Of a DNA stretch of 6,126 nucleotides, positions 1-5,869 are shown in pieces. Below the pieces are notes generated by a model, which was not told the DNA's origin, did no database searches, and saw only the letters and a program-made list of their open reading frames with translations. Both the position numbers and the translations under genes were made by a program. The stretch lies in contig NVVE01000009.1 in the NCBI GenBank assembly GCA_002733285.1, forward strand, positions 142,795-148,920. Reading direction: 5' to 3'. This DNA comes from Lutibacter sp. (lineage in GTDB: Bacteria > Bacteroidota > Bacteroidia > Flavobacteriales > Flavobacteriaceae). Every line of letters begins with the position of its first letter. The stretch's first letter is position 1.

Positions 1-240
1 CCAACTCAAATTATAAAAAGTATTGAGAATACATTAGCTAAAAATACGGGTGCGTCATACCAATACGATGCAACTTCAAACATGGCTGCTGAAGAAGAAT
101 TAGCGTATTTATCTAAACCTGAAATTGAAAAAAGAATTCGTAATAAACGAAAACAAATGGAAGCTGCTGCTAAAGCACTAGATTTTATCGTTGCGGCTAA
201 ACTTCGAGATGAAATTAAATTCTTAAAGGAAAAAGTTTAA
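1..240 (+). CDS. uvrB: UvrABC excision nuclease subunit B, C-terminal fragment (5' end outside window)
   Basis: This is the last 79 codons of uvrB, read in frame from base 1 and ending at TAA 238-240. UvrB is the DNA-damage-verifying helicase-like subunit of nucleotide excision repair; it receives damaged DNA from UvrA and recruits UvrC. The visible part begins in the end of the helicase region (PTQIIKSIENTL resembles the usual TPQTIxKSI stretch), passes through a variable linker, and ends in the UVR domain at fragment residues about 40-79. That domain starts PEIEKRIRNKRKQMEAAAK and continues through LDFIVAAKLRDEI, the helical hairpin that contacts the matching UVR motif of UvrC. UvrC also carries a UVR motif, but there it is internal; a terminal one after this linker fits UvrB. 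The stop codon overlaps the stop of the opposing gene. Confidence 0.93.
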   Translation, partial: PTQIIKSIENTLAKNTGASYQYDATSNMAAEEELAYLSKPEIEKRIRNKRKQMEAAAKALDFIVAAKLRDEIKFLKEKV

Positions 241-1865
241 TCAATTTGCTTTTCTTTCCTAACCCTTTTTAAATTCAATAAATTAATAGGATTAATGCCT
301 AAACCTTTTACATTTTTCTGTGAAAATCTAACTACTTGGTCGTAATACAAAGGAATAACTGGGGCATGATCCATCACTAAACTATCCATTTTTTGATACA
401 GTTTATATCGTTCTGAATTAGTTGTTAACGTAATAGATTTTTCAAACCAAGTATCGAATTGAGGGTTACTAAAGTGCATATAATTTGGGCCATTAGGTGC
501 AAAGTTTTTACTATAAAATAAGGATAAATAATTTTCTGCATCGGGATAATCAGCAATCCAGCTAGCTCTAAAAACTGATAATTTTCCATTTGCCTTACTT
601 TGCCGCAACGTTGAAGGTGGTACAACATCAATAGTAACTTCTAATCCTATATTTTGCAATTCACGCTGTATGTATTCGCACAAATCTACATATTGACCAT
701 TCGTAGTAATTGTAATTTTTGGCTGATTATTTCCAGTATGTAATTTGTATTCATCAATTAAATTCTTAGCTTTTTCAGGTTGATATGAATACCCTGCTAG
801 CTCATTAAATGAAGGCAATCCTTTTGGTATAAAACCATGTACTGCAGGTGTACCAATTCCATTTCTTAAATACTGAATCATTTTACTTCGATCAAAACCA
901 TAATTAATGGCTTTTCGTATTAAGACTGAACTGATTTCAGAAACCTCTCCATCCATTAAAACTCCCAAATATTCAGTATTTAGATAGGCTCCTGTTTGCA
1001 TTTCAAATACATCAGAATAGCGATTATGAAGTGCCCCAGTAGTTGTTAAAATATCATCTTTATAGGAAGGATCAATACCCGATAAAAAATCTAAATTTCC
1101 TTGTACAAATTGTAAAAATTCACTCTGTTTATCTGGCAAAAAAGTAATTGCAATAGCTTCTAAATAGGGTAATTTATTGGCGTTTTCTTTTTCATAATAT
1201 TCATAGTTTTTCCGAAGTACTAACTTCGTATTTTCAATCCATATTTTAAATTGAAAGGGTCCTGTACCTATCGGATTTGAACGAAATTCCGTACCATAAA
1301 ATTCAATTATTTCTTTTGGCACAACTGAACAATATTTCATACTTAACAAGCCTAAGAAAGGTGGAAAAGGCTTTAGTAAATTCACAACAAATGTAGAATC
1401 ATTCTCTCCCTTAAAGTTGTCTACATTCTGTAATACCCATCGTCCTGGAGAAGCTACATTTGCATCAAGCAATCGATTAAAACTATATTCAAAATCACTT
1501 GCTTTTACAACACGAGTACTTTCTTTTCCAAAAAGTAAATGCTTATGAAATTTTACATCATTTCGCAACCTAAAAGTATACGTTTTCCCATCCTCAGAAA
1601 TATCCCAACTTTTTGCAATATCTGGCTGCACATTCAATGCATCATCTAATTGAACTAAACCACTAAACAACTGATTAACAGCCCAAATATTCGCTTGATT
1701 TTTGGCAAAAGCGGGGTCTAATGATGAAATATTAGAATGTTCATTATATCGAAATACCAAATTAGAATCATATTTTGTTGACTTTGTTGAACAAGAAACT
1801 CCCACAAAAATAATTACAACAAATAACGTATACTTTTTAACCTCAAAACTATTTCTCAAACCCAT
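237..1865 (-). CDS. Family 5 extracellular solute-binding lipoprotein (peptide/oligopeptide ABC transporter type)
   Basis: A 542-residue protein of the SBP_bac_5 (OppA/DppA) family, whose members capture peptides, nickel or other small ligands for ABC importers. It has a signal peptide with a lysine pair (K10, K11), a hydrophobic core at about 13-23 and a lipidated cysteine C25 (GVSC; Gly at -3 is less usual than Leu). The mature part has the family's features in order: LDPAFA near 49-54, SWDISEDGKTYTFRLR at 86-101, ASDFEYSFNRLL at 122-133, and the signature NPIGTGPF at 197-204. Full length for the family. The residues after the cysteine (STKSTKYDS) lack the acidic cluster of Bacteroidota surface-export signals, so a periplasm-facing anchor is inferred. 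I chose ATG at 1865; an in-frame TTG at 1877 would add four residues before a typical signal peptide. It follows the ABM gene with a 17-bp overlap. No permease or ATPase gene is nearby. The ligand cannot be read from sequence alone. Confidence 0.9.
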   Translation of the reverse strand: MGLRNSFEVKKYTLFVVIIFVGVSCSTKSTKYDSNLVFRYNEHSNISSLDPAFAKNQANIWAVNQLFSGLVQLDDALNVQPDIAKSWDISEDGKTYTFRLRNDVKFHKHLLFGKESTRVVKASDFEYSFNRLLDANVASPGRWVLQNVDNFKGENDSTFVVNLLKPFPPFLGLLSMKYCSVVPKEIIEFYGTEFRSNPIGTGPFQFKIWIENTKLVLRKNYEYYEKENANKLPYLEAIAITFLPDKQSEFLQFVQGNLDFLSGIDPSYKDDILTTTGALHNRYSDVFEMQTGAYLNTEYLGVLMDGEVSEISSVLIRKAINYGFDRSKMIQYLRNGIGTPAVHGFIPKGLPSFNELAGYSYQPEKAKNLIDEYKLHTGNNQPKITITTNGQYVDLCEYIQRELQNIGLEVTIDVVPPSTLRQSKANGKLSVFRASWIADYPDAENYLSLFYSKNFAPNGPNYMHFSNPQFDTWFEKSITLTTNSERYKLYQKMDSLVMDHAPVIPLYYDQVVRFSQKNVKGLGINPINLLNLKRVRKEKQID

Positions 1866-2166
1866 AATCTCGCTCAACTTTACTAATTCTTACCATAAAT
1901 TTTTTATACCAACTACTTCTGCCCTTTTCCCTTGCATAAGTATGATCTACATCCATTTTCCAATTTTTAATTGCAAGTAAACTATCCCAATAACTAACGG
2001 TGATTCCTAGTTCATTCCTAGCAGATTCAATTCCCAAAAATCCTTCCTGCTTTTTTGCTAATGCTACCATTTTATTAGACATTTCTTCGTATCCCATTTC
2101 TCCTTCAACTAGTATGGATGTGAAAATCACAGCATAGTAAGGTGGTTTTGGTGTAGTTGCAATCAT
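1849..2166 (-). CDS. Antibiotic biosynthesis monooxygenase (ABM) domain protein, YqjZ-like
   Basis: A 105-residue single-domain protein with the look of the ABM dimeric alpha-beta barrel family. Key stretches are TPKPPYYAVIFTS at residues 5-17 (first beta strand), the helix through MSNKMVALAKKQ, QEGFLGIES at 40-48 (second strand), ITVSYW at 55-60 (third strand) and the helix AIKNWK at 65-70, with a basic tail ending VERDYGFEK. Small ABM proteins include quinol monooxygenases and heme-degrading enzymes, but many have no known substrate. This one resembles the Bacillus YqjZ-type hypothetical group as I remember it, so no reaction is assigned. It is cytoplasmic, with no signal peptide. The ATG at 2166 is preferred: an upstream in-frame codon at 2226 would add a Cys-rich stretch running across the intergenic region into mtaB. 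Its stop lies 17 bp inside the lipoprotein gene, so the two are probably co-transcribed and translationally coupled. Confidence 0.82.
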   Translation of the reverse strand: MIATTPKPPYYAVIFTSILVEGEMGYEEMSNKMVALAKKQEGFLGIESARNELGITVSYWDSLLAIKNWKMDVDHTYAREKGRSSWYKKFMVRISKVERDYGFEK

Positions 2167-2186
2167 CTTATAAAAATAAATTTCTG

Positions 2187-2194
2187 TACTTTTG
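2187..2194 (+). promoter_or_regulatory. Bacteroidota-type -7 element for the mtaB operon
   Basis: TACTTTTG is a perfect match to TAnnTTTG, the -7 box read by the Bacteroidota housekeeping sigma factor. It lies 20 bp before the mtaB ATG, so transcription would start near 2200 with a leader of about 15 nt. The nearest upstream TTG (2157-2159) is 27 bp away, longer than the usual spacing of about 19-23, so the -33 box is weak or absent. Position and match make this the probable promoter of mtaB-marC-hydrolase. Confidence 0.6.
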
Positions 2195-2201
2195 CATCCG
2201 A

Positions 2202-2209
2202 TAAATGTA
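2202..2209 (-). promoter_or_regulatory. Possible -7 element for the minus-strand ABM-lipoprotein pair
   Basis: Read on the minus strand this is TACATTTA, one base off TAnnTTTG. It lies about 35 bp upstream of the ABM start codon at 2166. No well-spaced TTG box precedes it. If real, it sits only 7 bp from the opposing mtaB -7 box, so the two promoters would be back to back and could compete for polymerase. The short AT-rich motif could occur by chance. Confidence 0.3.
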
Positions 2210-2214
2210 CAAGA

Positions 2215-3549
2215 ATGAGCGCACAAAAAAAAGTCGCATTTTACACGCTGGGATGTAAACTAAATTTTTCAGAAACTTCAACTATTGCTAGAAATTTTCA
2301 AAACGAAGGTTTTGACCGAGTTGAATTTGAAGAAAAAGCTGATATATATGTAATTAATACCTGTTCAGTAACTGATAATGCCGATAAACGATTTAAAACA
2401 ATTGTAAAATCTGCTCTAAAAAATAATGAAAATGCTTTTTTAATTGCTATAGGATGCTATGCACAATTAAAACCTGAAGAATTAGCTGCCGTTGATGGTG
2501 TTGATATGGTGTTGGGGGCTACAGAAAAATTTAAAGTAACAGATTATATAAACGATCTTACTAAAAATGAAATGGGAGAAGTTCACTCCTGTGAAATTGA
2601 AGAAGCCAATTTTTATGTAGGGTCCTATTCAATTGGAGATAGAACACGTGCCTTTTTGAAAGTTCAAGATGGTTGCGATTATAAATGTACTTACTGTACA
2701 ATTCCATTGGCCAGAGGTATCTCACGTAGTGATACATTAGAAAATGTACTTAAAAATGCTAAAGAAATTTCAGAAAAAGGAATCAAAGAAATTGTACTTA
2801 CTGGTGTAAATATTGGAGATTATGGTAAAGGTGAATTTGGCAATAAAAACCATGAACATACTTTTTTTGAATTAGTACAAGCATTAGACACCGTTGATGG
2901 AATACATCGCTTACGAATTTCATCAATTGAACCAAATTTATTAACAAATGAAACTATTGAGTTTGTTGCTCAATCAAACTGTTTTGTACCACATTTTCAT
3001 ATTCCTTTACAAAGTGGTAATGATGAATTATTAAAATTAATGAAACGTCGTTATTTAAGTGATACGTATACCAAACGAGTCATGGCTATTAAAAAAATGA
3101 TGCCAAATGCGTGTATTGGTGTTGATGTAATAATTGGTTTCCCTGGTGAAACTGATGAGTTGTTTTTAGAGACTTACAATTATTTAAACCAACTAGATAT
3201 TTCTTATCTACATGTGTTTACATATTCTGAAAGACCTAATACTGAAGCTGATGATATGAAAGGTGTTGTCCCACAAATAACACGCACTAAACGCAGTAAA
3301 ATGCTGAGGGGTTTATCTGTTAAAAAACGAAGAGTTTTTTATGAAAGTCAGCTAGGAAATGAATTAACTGTACTTTTTGAAGGTGAAAATAAAGAAGGAT
3401 TTATTCATGGTTTTACAGAAAATTATGTAAAAGTTAAAACTCCATGGAATCCTGAATTGGTAAATACACTTCAACACATTAAATTGACGAAAATTGACGA
3501 AGATGGAATTGTTCGTTTTGATTGGATAAAAGTTCCTACTTTTGTTTAA
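2215..3549 (+). CDS. mtaB: tRNA (N6-L-threonylcarbamoyladenosine(37)-C2)-methylthiotransferase MtaB
   Basis: A 444-residue radical-SAM methylthiotransferase that converts t6A37 to ms2t6A37 in tRNAs reading ANN codons, notably tRNA-Lys(UUU), stabilising codon-anticodon pairing. The N-terminal UPF0004 domain (about 5-115) has the three cysteines for the auxiliary 4Fe-4S cluster: C14 in TLGCKLN, C50 in NTCSVT and C81 in GCYAQ. The radical-SAM cluster motif is C154-x3-C158-x2-C161 (DGCDYKCTYC), followed by RISSIEP at 234-240, HIPLQSG at 262-268 and GVDVIIGFPGET at 302-313. The tail from about 378 is a TRAM RNA-binding domain. The TLGCKLN and NTCSVT forms and the length favour MtaB over MiaB (i6A) or RimO (ribosomal protein S12). 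The ATG at 2215 is preceded by AAGA only, with no strong Shine-Dalgarno, as is normal for this phylum. It probably leads a three-gene operon, with 18 bp to the next start. Confidence 0.93.
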   Translation: MSAQKKVAFYTLGCKLNFSETSTIARNFQNEGFDRVEFEEKADIYVINTCSVTDNADKRFKTIVKSALKNNENAFLIAIGCYAQLKPEELAAVDGVDMVLGATEKFKVTDYINDLTKNEMGEVHSCEIEEANFYVGSYSIGDRTRAFLKVQDGCDYKCTYCTIPLARGISRSDTLENVLKNAKEISEKGIKEIVLTGVNIGDYGKGEFGNKNHEHTFFELVQALDTVDGIHRLRISSIEPNLLTNETIEFVAQSNCFVPHFHIPLQSGNDELLKLMKRRYLSDTYTKRVMAIKKMMPNACIGVDVIIGFPGETDELFLETYNYLNQLDISYLHVFTYSERPNTEADDMKGVVPQITRTKRSKMLRGLSVKKRRVFYESQLGNELTVLFEGENKEGFIHGFTENYVKVKTPWNPELVNTLQHIKLTKIDEDGIVRFDWIKVPTFV

Positions 3550-3567
3550 CCAAATAAATTAAAAACT

Positions 3568-4209
3568 GTGCTTGAAATTTACACTGCTGCTCTCTTAATT
3601 TTTACGTCATTTTTTACATTGATAAATCCATTAGGTACAATGCCTATATTTATGTCAATGACCGCTTCTTTAAGTAAAAAGCGGCGTAAACAAACAGCAA
3701 AGAAAGCAACTCTAGTCGCATTTATTACCATTTTAGCTTTTGCCTTTTCAGGACAAATTTTATTTGATTTTTTTGGTATTTCGGTCAATAGTTTTCGAAT
3801 TGTTGGTGGAGTTATTTTCTTCACAATGGGTTGGGACATGCTTCAAGCTAGACTAGTTTCTCTAAAACATACCGACGACGAAGATAAAATTGATGCTTAT
3901 GTGGAAGATATCTCAATTACTCCATTAGCAATTCCTATGATTTGTGGACCAGGTGCAATTACCAATGCTATTATTTTAATGGAAGATGCTCCTGAAATTT
4001 CACAAAAAGTACTCCTAATTTCTGTGATAGCTTTTGTGCTTCTCTTAACATATTTAATATTAGTAGGTGCAAGTAAAATTACAGATAAACTTGGTGAAAC
4101 AGGTAATAAAGTAATGATGCGTTTAATGGGATTAATTGTTATGGTAATTGCGGTTGAATTTTTCTTTAGTGGATTAAAACCAATCATCTTAGACATGATT
4201 AATAATTAA
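3568..4209 (+). CDS. MarC-family integral membrane protein (UPF0056, putative NAAT transporter)
   Basis: A 213-residue MarC-family inner-membrane protein of typical family length with about six membrane segments (near 5-27, 47-66, 76-94, 117-137, 146-167, 183-205). The two family repeats each carry a hallmark loop: NPLGTMPIF at 20-28 and the PLAIPMICGPGAI stretch at 119-131. A basic loop (KKRRKQTAKK, 37-46) follows the first segment and suggests a cytoplasmic side. The family was linked to multiple antibiotic resistance in E. coli, which later work did not support; some archaeal members are described as neutral amino acid transporters, so substrate is open. The start is GTG at 3568: the next in-frame ATG (residue 25) would remove the first segment and cut the NPLG motif. 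No Shine-Dalgarno is visible. Its TAA overlaps the next ATG by one base. Confidence 0.9.
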   Translation: MLEIYTAALLIFTSFFTLINPLGTMPIFMSMTASLSKKRRKQTAKKATLVAFITILAFAFSGQILFDFFGISVNSFRIVGGVIFFTMGWDMLQARLVSLKHTDDEDKIDAYVEDISITPLAIPMICGPGAITNAIILMEDAPEISQKVLLISVIAFVLLLTYLILVGASKITDKLGETGNKVMMRLMGLIVMVIAVEFFFSGLKPIILDMINN

Positions 4210-4868
4210 TGAAAACGCCTAAACTTCATATCTATTTTGTTCCAGGGTTGGCTGCAAGTCCAAAAATATTTGAGTACTTACAGTTTCCCAAAGATAAATA
4301 TGAACTTCATTTTTTAGAATGGTTACTCCCTCTTTCTGATAAAGAAACCATTGAAGATTATGCCAAAAGAATGGCTAATTTGGTACTAGAAGAAAATCCT
4401 GTTTTAGTGGGTGTCTCATTTGGAGGAATCATGGTTCAGGAAATGAGTAATCATTTAAACCCAAAAAAGATTATTATAATTTCAAGTGTTAAAAGTAAAC
4501 ATGAGCTACCAAAACGATTAAAAGCTATTCAGCTTACGAAAGCTTACAAATTATTTCCGACGAAGGCCATTTCAAATATCGAACAGTTTACAGAATATAC
4601 ATTTGGTGATTTTGCAAAAAAAAGAGTAAAACTTTATAAGGAATATTTGTCTGTTAGAGATGAAAAATATTTAGCTTGGGCGATTTACAATGTCTTAAAT
4701 TGGCAACAAACCAATCCAATAAAAAACACCCTTCACATTCATGGAGTTGATGATGGTGTTTTCCCCATTAAATACATAAAAAATTGTGTTGCAATTGACA
4801 AGGGAACACATGTCATGATTTTATACAAAGCCAAATCAATAAGCAAAATTATTACAGACTCAATTTAA
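4209..4868 (+). CDS. Small alpha/beta hydrolase of unknown substrate
   Basis: A 219-residue cytoplasmic alpha/beta-hydrolase-fold protein, short for the superfamily (usually 250-300). An oxyanion-loop-like stretch FVPGLAASP at 10-18 starts the fold. The nucleophile elbow is GVSFGG at 68-73 with S70. The acid is probably D182 in HGVDDGVFP (178-186), matching the HGxxDxxxP pattern. The histidine is H201 in KGTHVMI (198-204). So the full Ser-Asp-His triad is present and the protein should be an active hydrolase or esterase. The cap between S70 and D182 is basic and aromatic, with nothing to name a substrate. There is no signal peptide. The start ATG (4209-4211) is joined to the marC stop as TAATG, implying translational coupling. 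The stop is followed by a 74-bp gap with no clear hairpin. A specific enzyme name would be a guess. Confidence 0.82.
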   Translation: MKTPKLHIYFVPGLAASPKIFEYLQFPKDKYELHFLEWLLPLSDKETIEDYAKRMANLVLEENPVLVGVSFGGIMVQEMSNHLNPKKIIIISSVKSKHELPKRLKAIQLTKAYKLFPTKAISNIEQFTEYTFGDFAKKRVKLYKEYLSVRDEKYLAWAIYNVLNWQQTNPIKNTLHIHGVDDGVFPIKYIKNCVAIDKGTHVMILYKAKSISKIITDSI

Positions 4869-4912
4869 TTGTTAAAATCGCATTCTAAGTCTACTAAATT
4901 CAAAATAATTTG

Positions 4913-4920
4913 TACTTTAA
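4913..4920 (+). promoter_or_regulatory. Weak candidate -7 element before the lytic transglycosylase
   Basis: TACTTTAA, 22 bp before the ATG at 4943, shares TAnnTT with the Bacteroidota -7 consensus but ends AA instead of TG. It is in a similar position and sequence context (TGTACTTT) to the better box before mtaB (2187-2194). No TTG box at the usual spacing is visible. The 74-bp gap (4869-4942) is the only room for an internal promoter in the plus-strand run. Confidence 0.27.
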
Positions 4921-4942
4921 CCATCAACAAATACCACTTATT

Positions 4943-5869
4943 ATGGATAAATCAATTAAAATTCTAGGTCTAATTGCTATAATAATGATAAGTTCATTAT
5001 TAATTTTCGCCACTAAAACGAATGATTCAAAAATTCAAAATAACCCAAATGAAAATGATAATAATACCAGCGAAACATACCAAATTAGAGCACTAAAAAT
5101 CCCCCCTGAACTTAGATTTGCAGGAGAACATGTCCCAATTGAAAAAGAAGATATTAAAGAACGAATAGACCGAGAATTGTTGGTGAATACGTATTGGCAA
5201 TCCAATGGATTACTTTTATTTAAAAGAACATCTAAATATTTCCCTATCATTGAACCTATTTTAGAAAAAAATGGAATCCCCAACGATTTTAAATACTTGG
5301 CTGTGATTGAAAGTGGTTTGCAAAATGTTACTTCTCCGGCAGGTGCAAAAGGATTTTGGCAATTAATGAAACCTACGGCTAAAGAAAATGGTTTGGAGGT
5401 AAATAACAATGTTGATGAACGCTATCATTTAGAAAAAGCAACTCAAGCTGCTTGTAATTATTTAAAAATTGCTAAAGAGCGTTTTGGAAGTTGGACAATG
5501 GCAGCCGCAGCATACAATGCTGGAAATGCGGGAATAGCTAGAAAAATTAAAACCCAAAAGGTTGCTGATTATTATGACCTGTTATTAGCTGATGAAACAC
5601 AGCGTTATGTTCCTAGAATGGTTGCACTTAAAGAAATATTAACAAACCCTCTAAAATATGGTTTCATCTTTGAAACGAATGATTTATACAAGTTAGCACC
5701 AACAAAACTTATTGAAGTTGATACTATTATTTCTGATATTGCTCAGTTTTCTAAAAATTTAGGAATCAATTATAAAGTTTTAAAATTACACAATCCGTGG
5801 CTACGCGAAAATAAACTAAACAACAATTCAAGAAAATTATATCGATTAAAAATTCCAACCGAAATCTAA
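4943..5869 (+). CDS. MltD-like membrane-bound lytic murein transglycosylase (GH23, SLT fold)
   Basis: A 308-residue enzyme that cleaves the MurNAc-GlcNAc bond of peptidoglycan with formation of 1,6-anhydroMurNAc. Residues 5-23 form a hydrophobic signal peptide or anchor with no lipobox; 27-45 is an Asn-rich linker. The SLT domain covers about 95-240: catalytic glutamate E123 in VIESGLQN, the AGAKGFWQLM stretch at 133-142 and AAAYNAGNAG at 188-197, all canonical. The C-terminus (about 262-305) has DIAQFSKNLGI, NPWLR and a final YRLKIP, which looks like a LysM-related module (sequence-pattern reading, uncertain). E. coli MltD is longer (about 450 residues) with clearer LysM repeats. The ATG at 4943 is chosen because it gives a normal signal sequence (MDKSIKIL); an in-frame start at 4910 would prefix a polar stretch and read through the candidate promoter. 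It acts in the periplasm. Its stop overlaps the next ATG by one base. Confidence 0.9.
   Translation: MDKSIKILGLIAIIMISSLLIFATKTNDSKIQNNPNENDNNTSETYQIRALKIPPELRFAGEHVPIEKEDIKERIDRELLVNTYWQSNGLLLFKRTSKYFPIIEPILEKNGIPNDFKYLAVIESGLQNVTSPAGAKGFWQLMKPTAKENGLEVNNNVDERYHLEKATQAACNYLKIAKERFGSWTMAAAAYNAGNAGIARKIKTQKVADYYDLLLADETQRYVPRMVALKEILTNPLKYGFIFETNDLYKLAPTKLIEVDTIISDIAQFSKNLGINYKVLKLHNPWLRENKLNNNSRKLYRLKIPTEI

Noticed and set aside
227..270. Imperfect hairpin across the uvrB-lipoprotein junction (227-232 with 255-260, and 233-235 with 249-251) followed by a T5 run at 266-270
   Set aside because: The stem is A/T-rich, needs a 3-nt bulge and a 13-nt loop, and the T run is 5 nt past the stem. It is too weak to call a terminator.
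1213..1228. Perfect 6-bp inverted repeat CGAAGT-acta-ACTTCG
   Set aside because: It lies in the middle of the lipoprotein coding sequence with no T run and is expected by chance in several kilobases.
1866..1877. TTG start for the lipoprotein, adding four residues
   Set aside because: The ATG at 1865 already gives a complete signal peptide, and no ribosome binding site favours the TTG.
1702..1980. Open frames opposite or inside the real genes, for example 1702-1980 (+), 3579-3839 (-), 3897-4196 (-), 5035-5409 (-) and 5766-5981 (-)
   Set aside because: Each is a shadow of a clearly supported gene in another frame, with low-complexity composition and no recognisable domain.
2167..2226. N-terminal extension of the ABM protein to an in-frame start codon at 2226
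   Set aside because: It would add 20 residues, several Cys, unlike the family's start, span the whole intergenic region and overlap the mtaB start. The ATG at 2166 gives the expected N-terminus.
2205..2258. Short upstream reading frame (17 codons) overlapping the mtaB start in another frame
   Set aside because: It is only an incidental ATG in a 48-bp gap; it has no recognisable content and its stop falls inside mtaB.
3482..3501. Short direct repeat of AAATTGACGA near the end of mtaB
   Set aside because: Two copies of about nine bases within coding sequence, encoding ordinary residues of the TRAM domain; no array.
4910..4942. Upstream in-frame start for the transglycosylase, adding 11 residues
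   Set aside because: The added residues are polar and precede a normal signal sequence, and the region overlaps the only candidate promoter in the gap.
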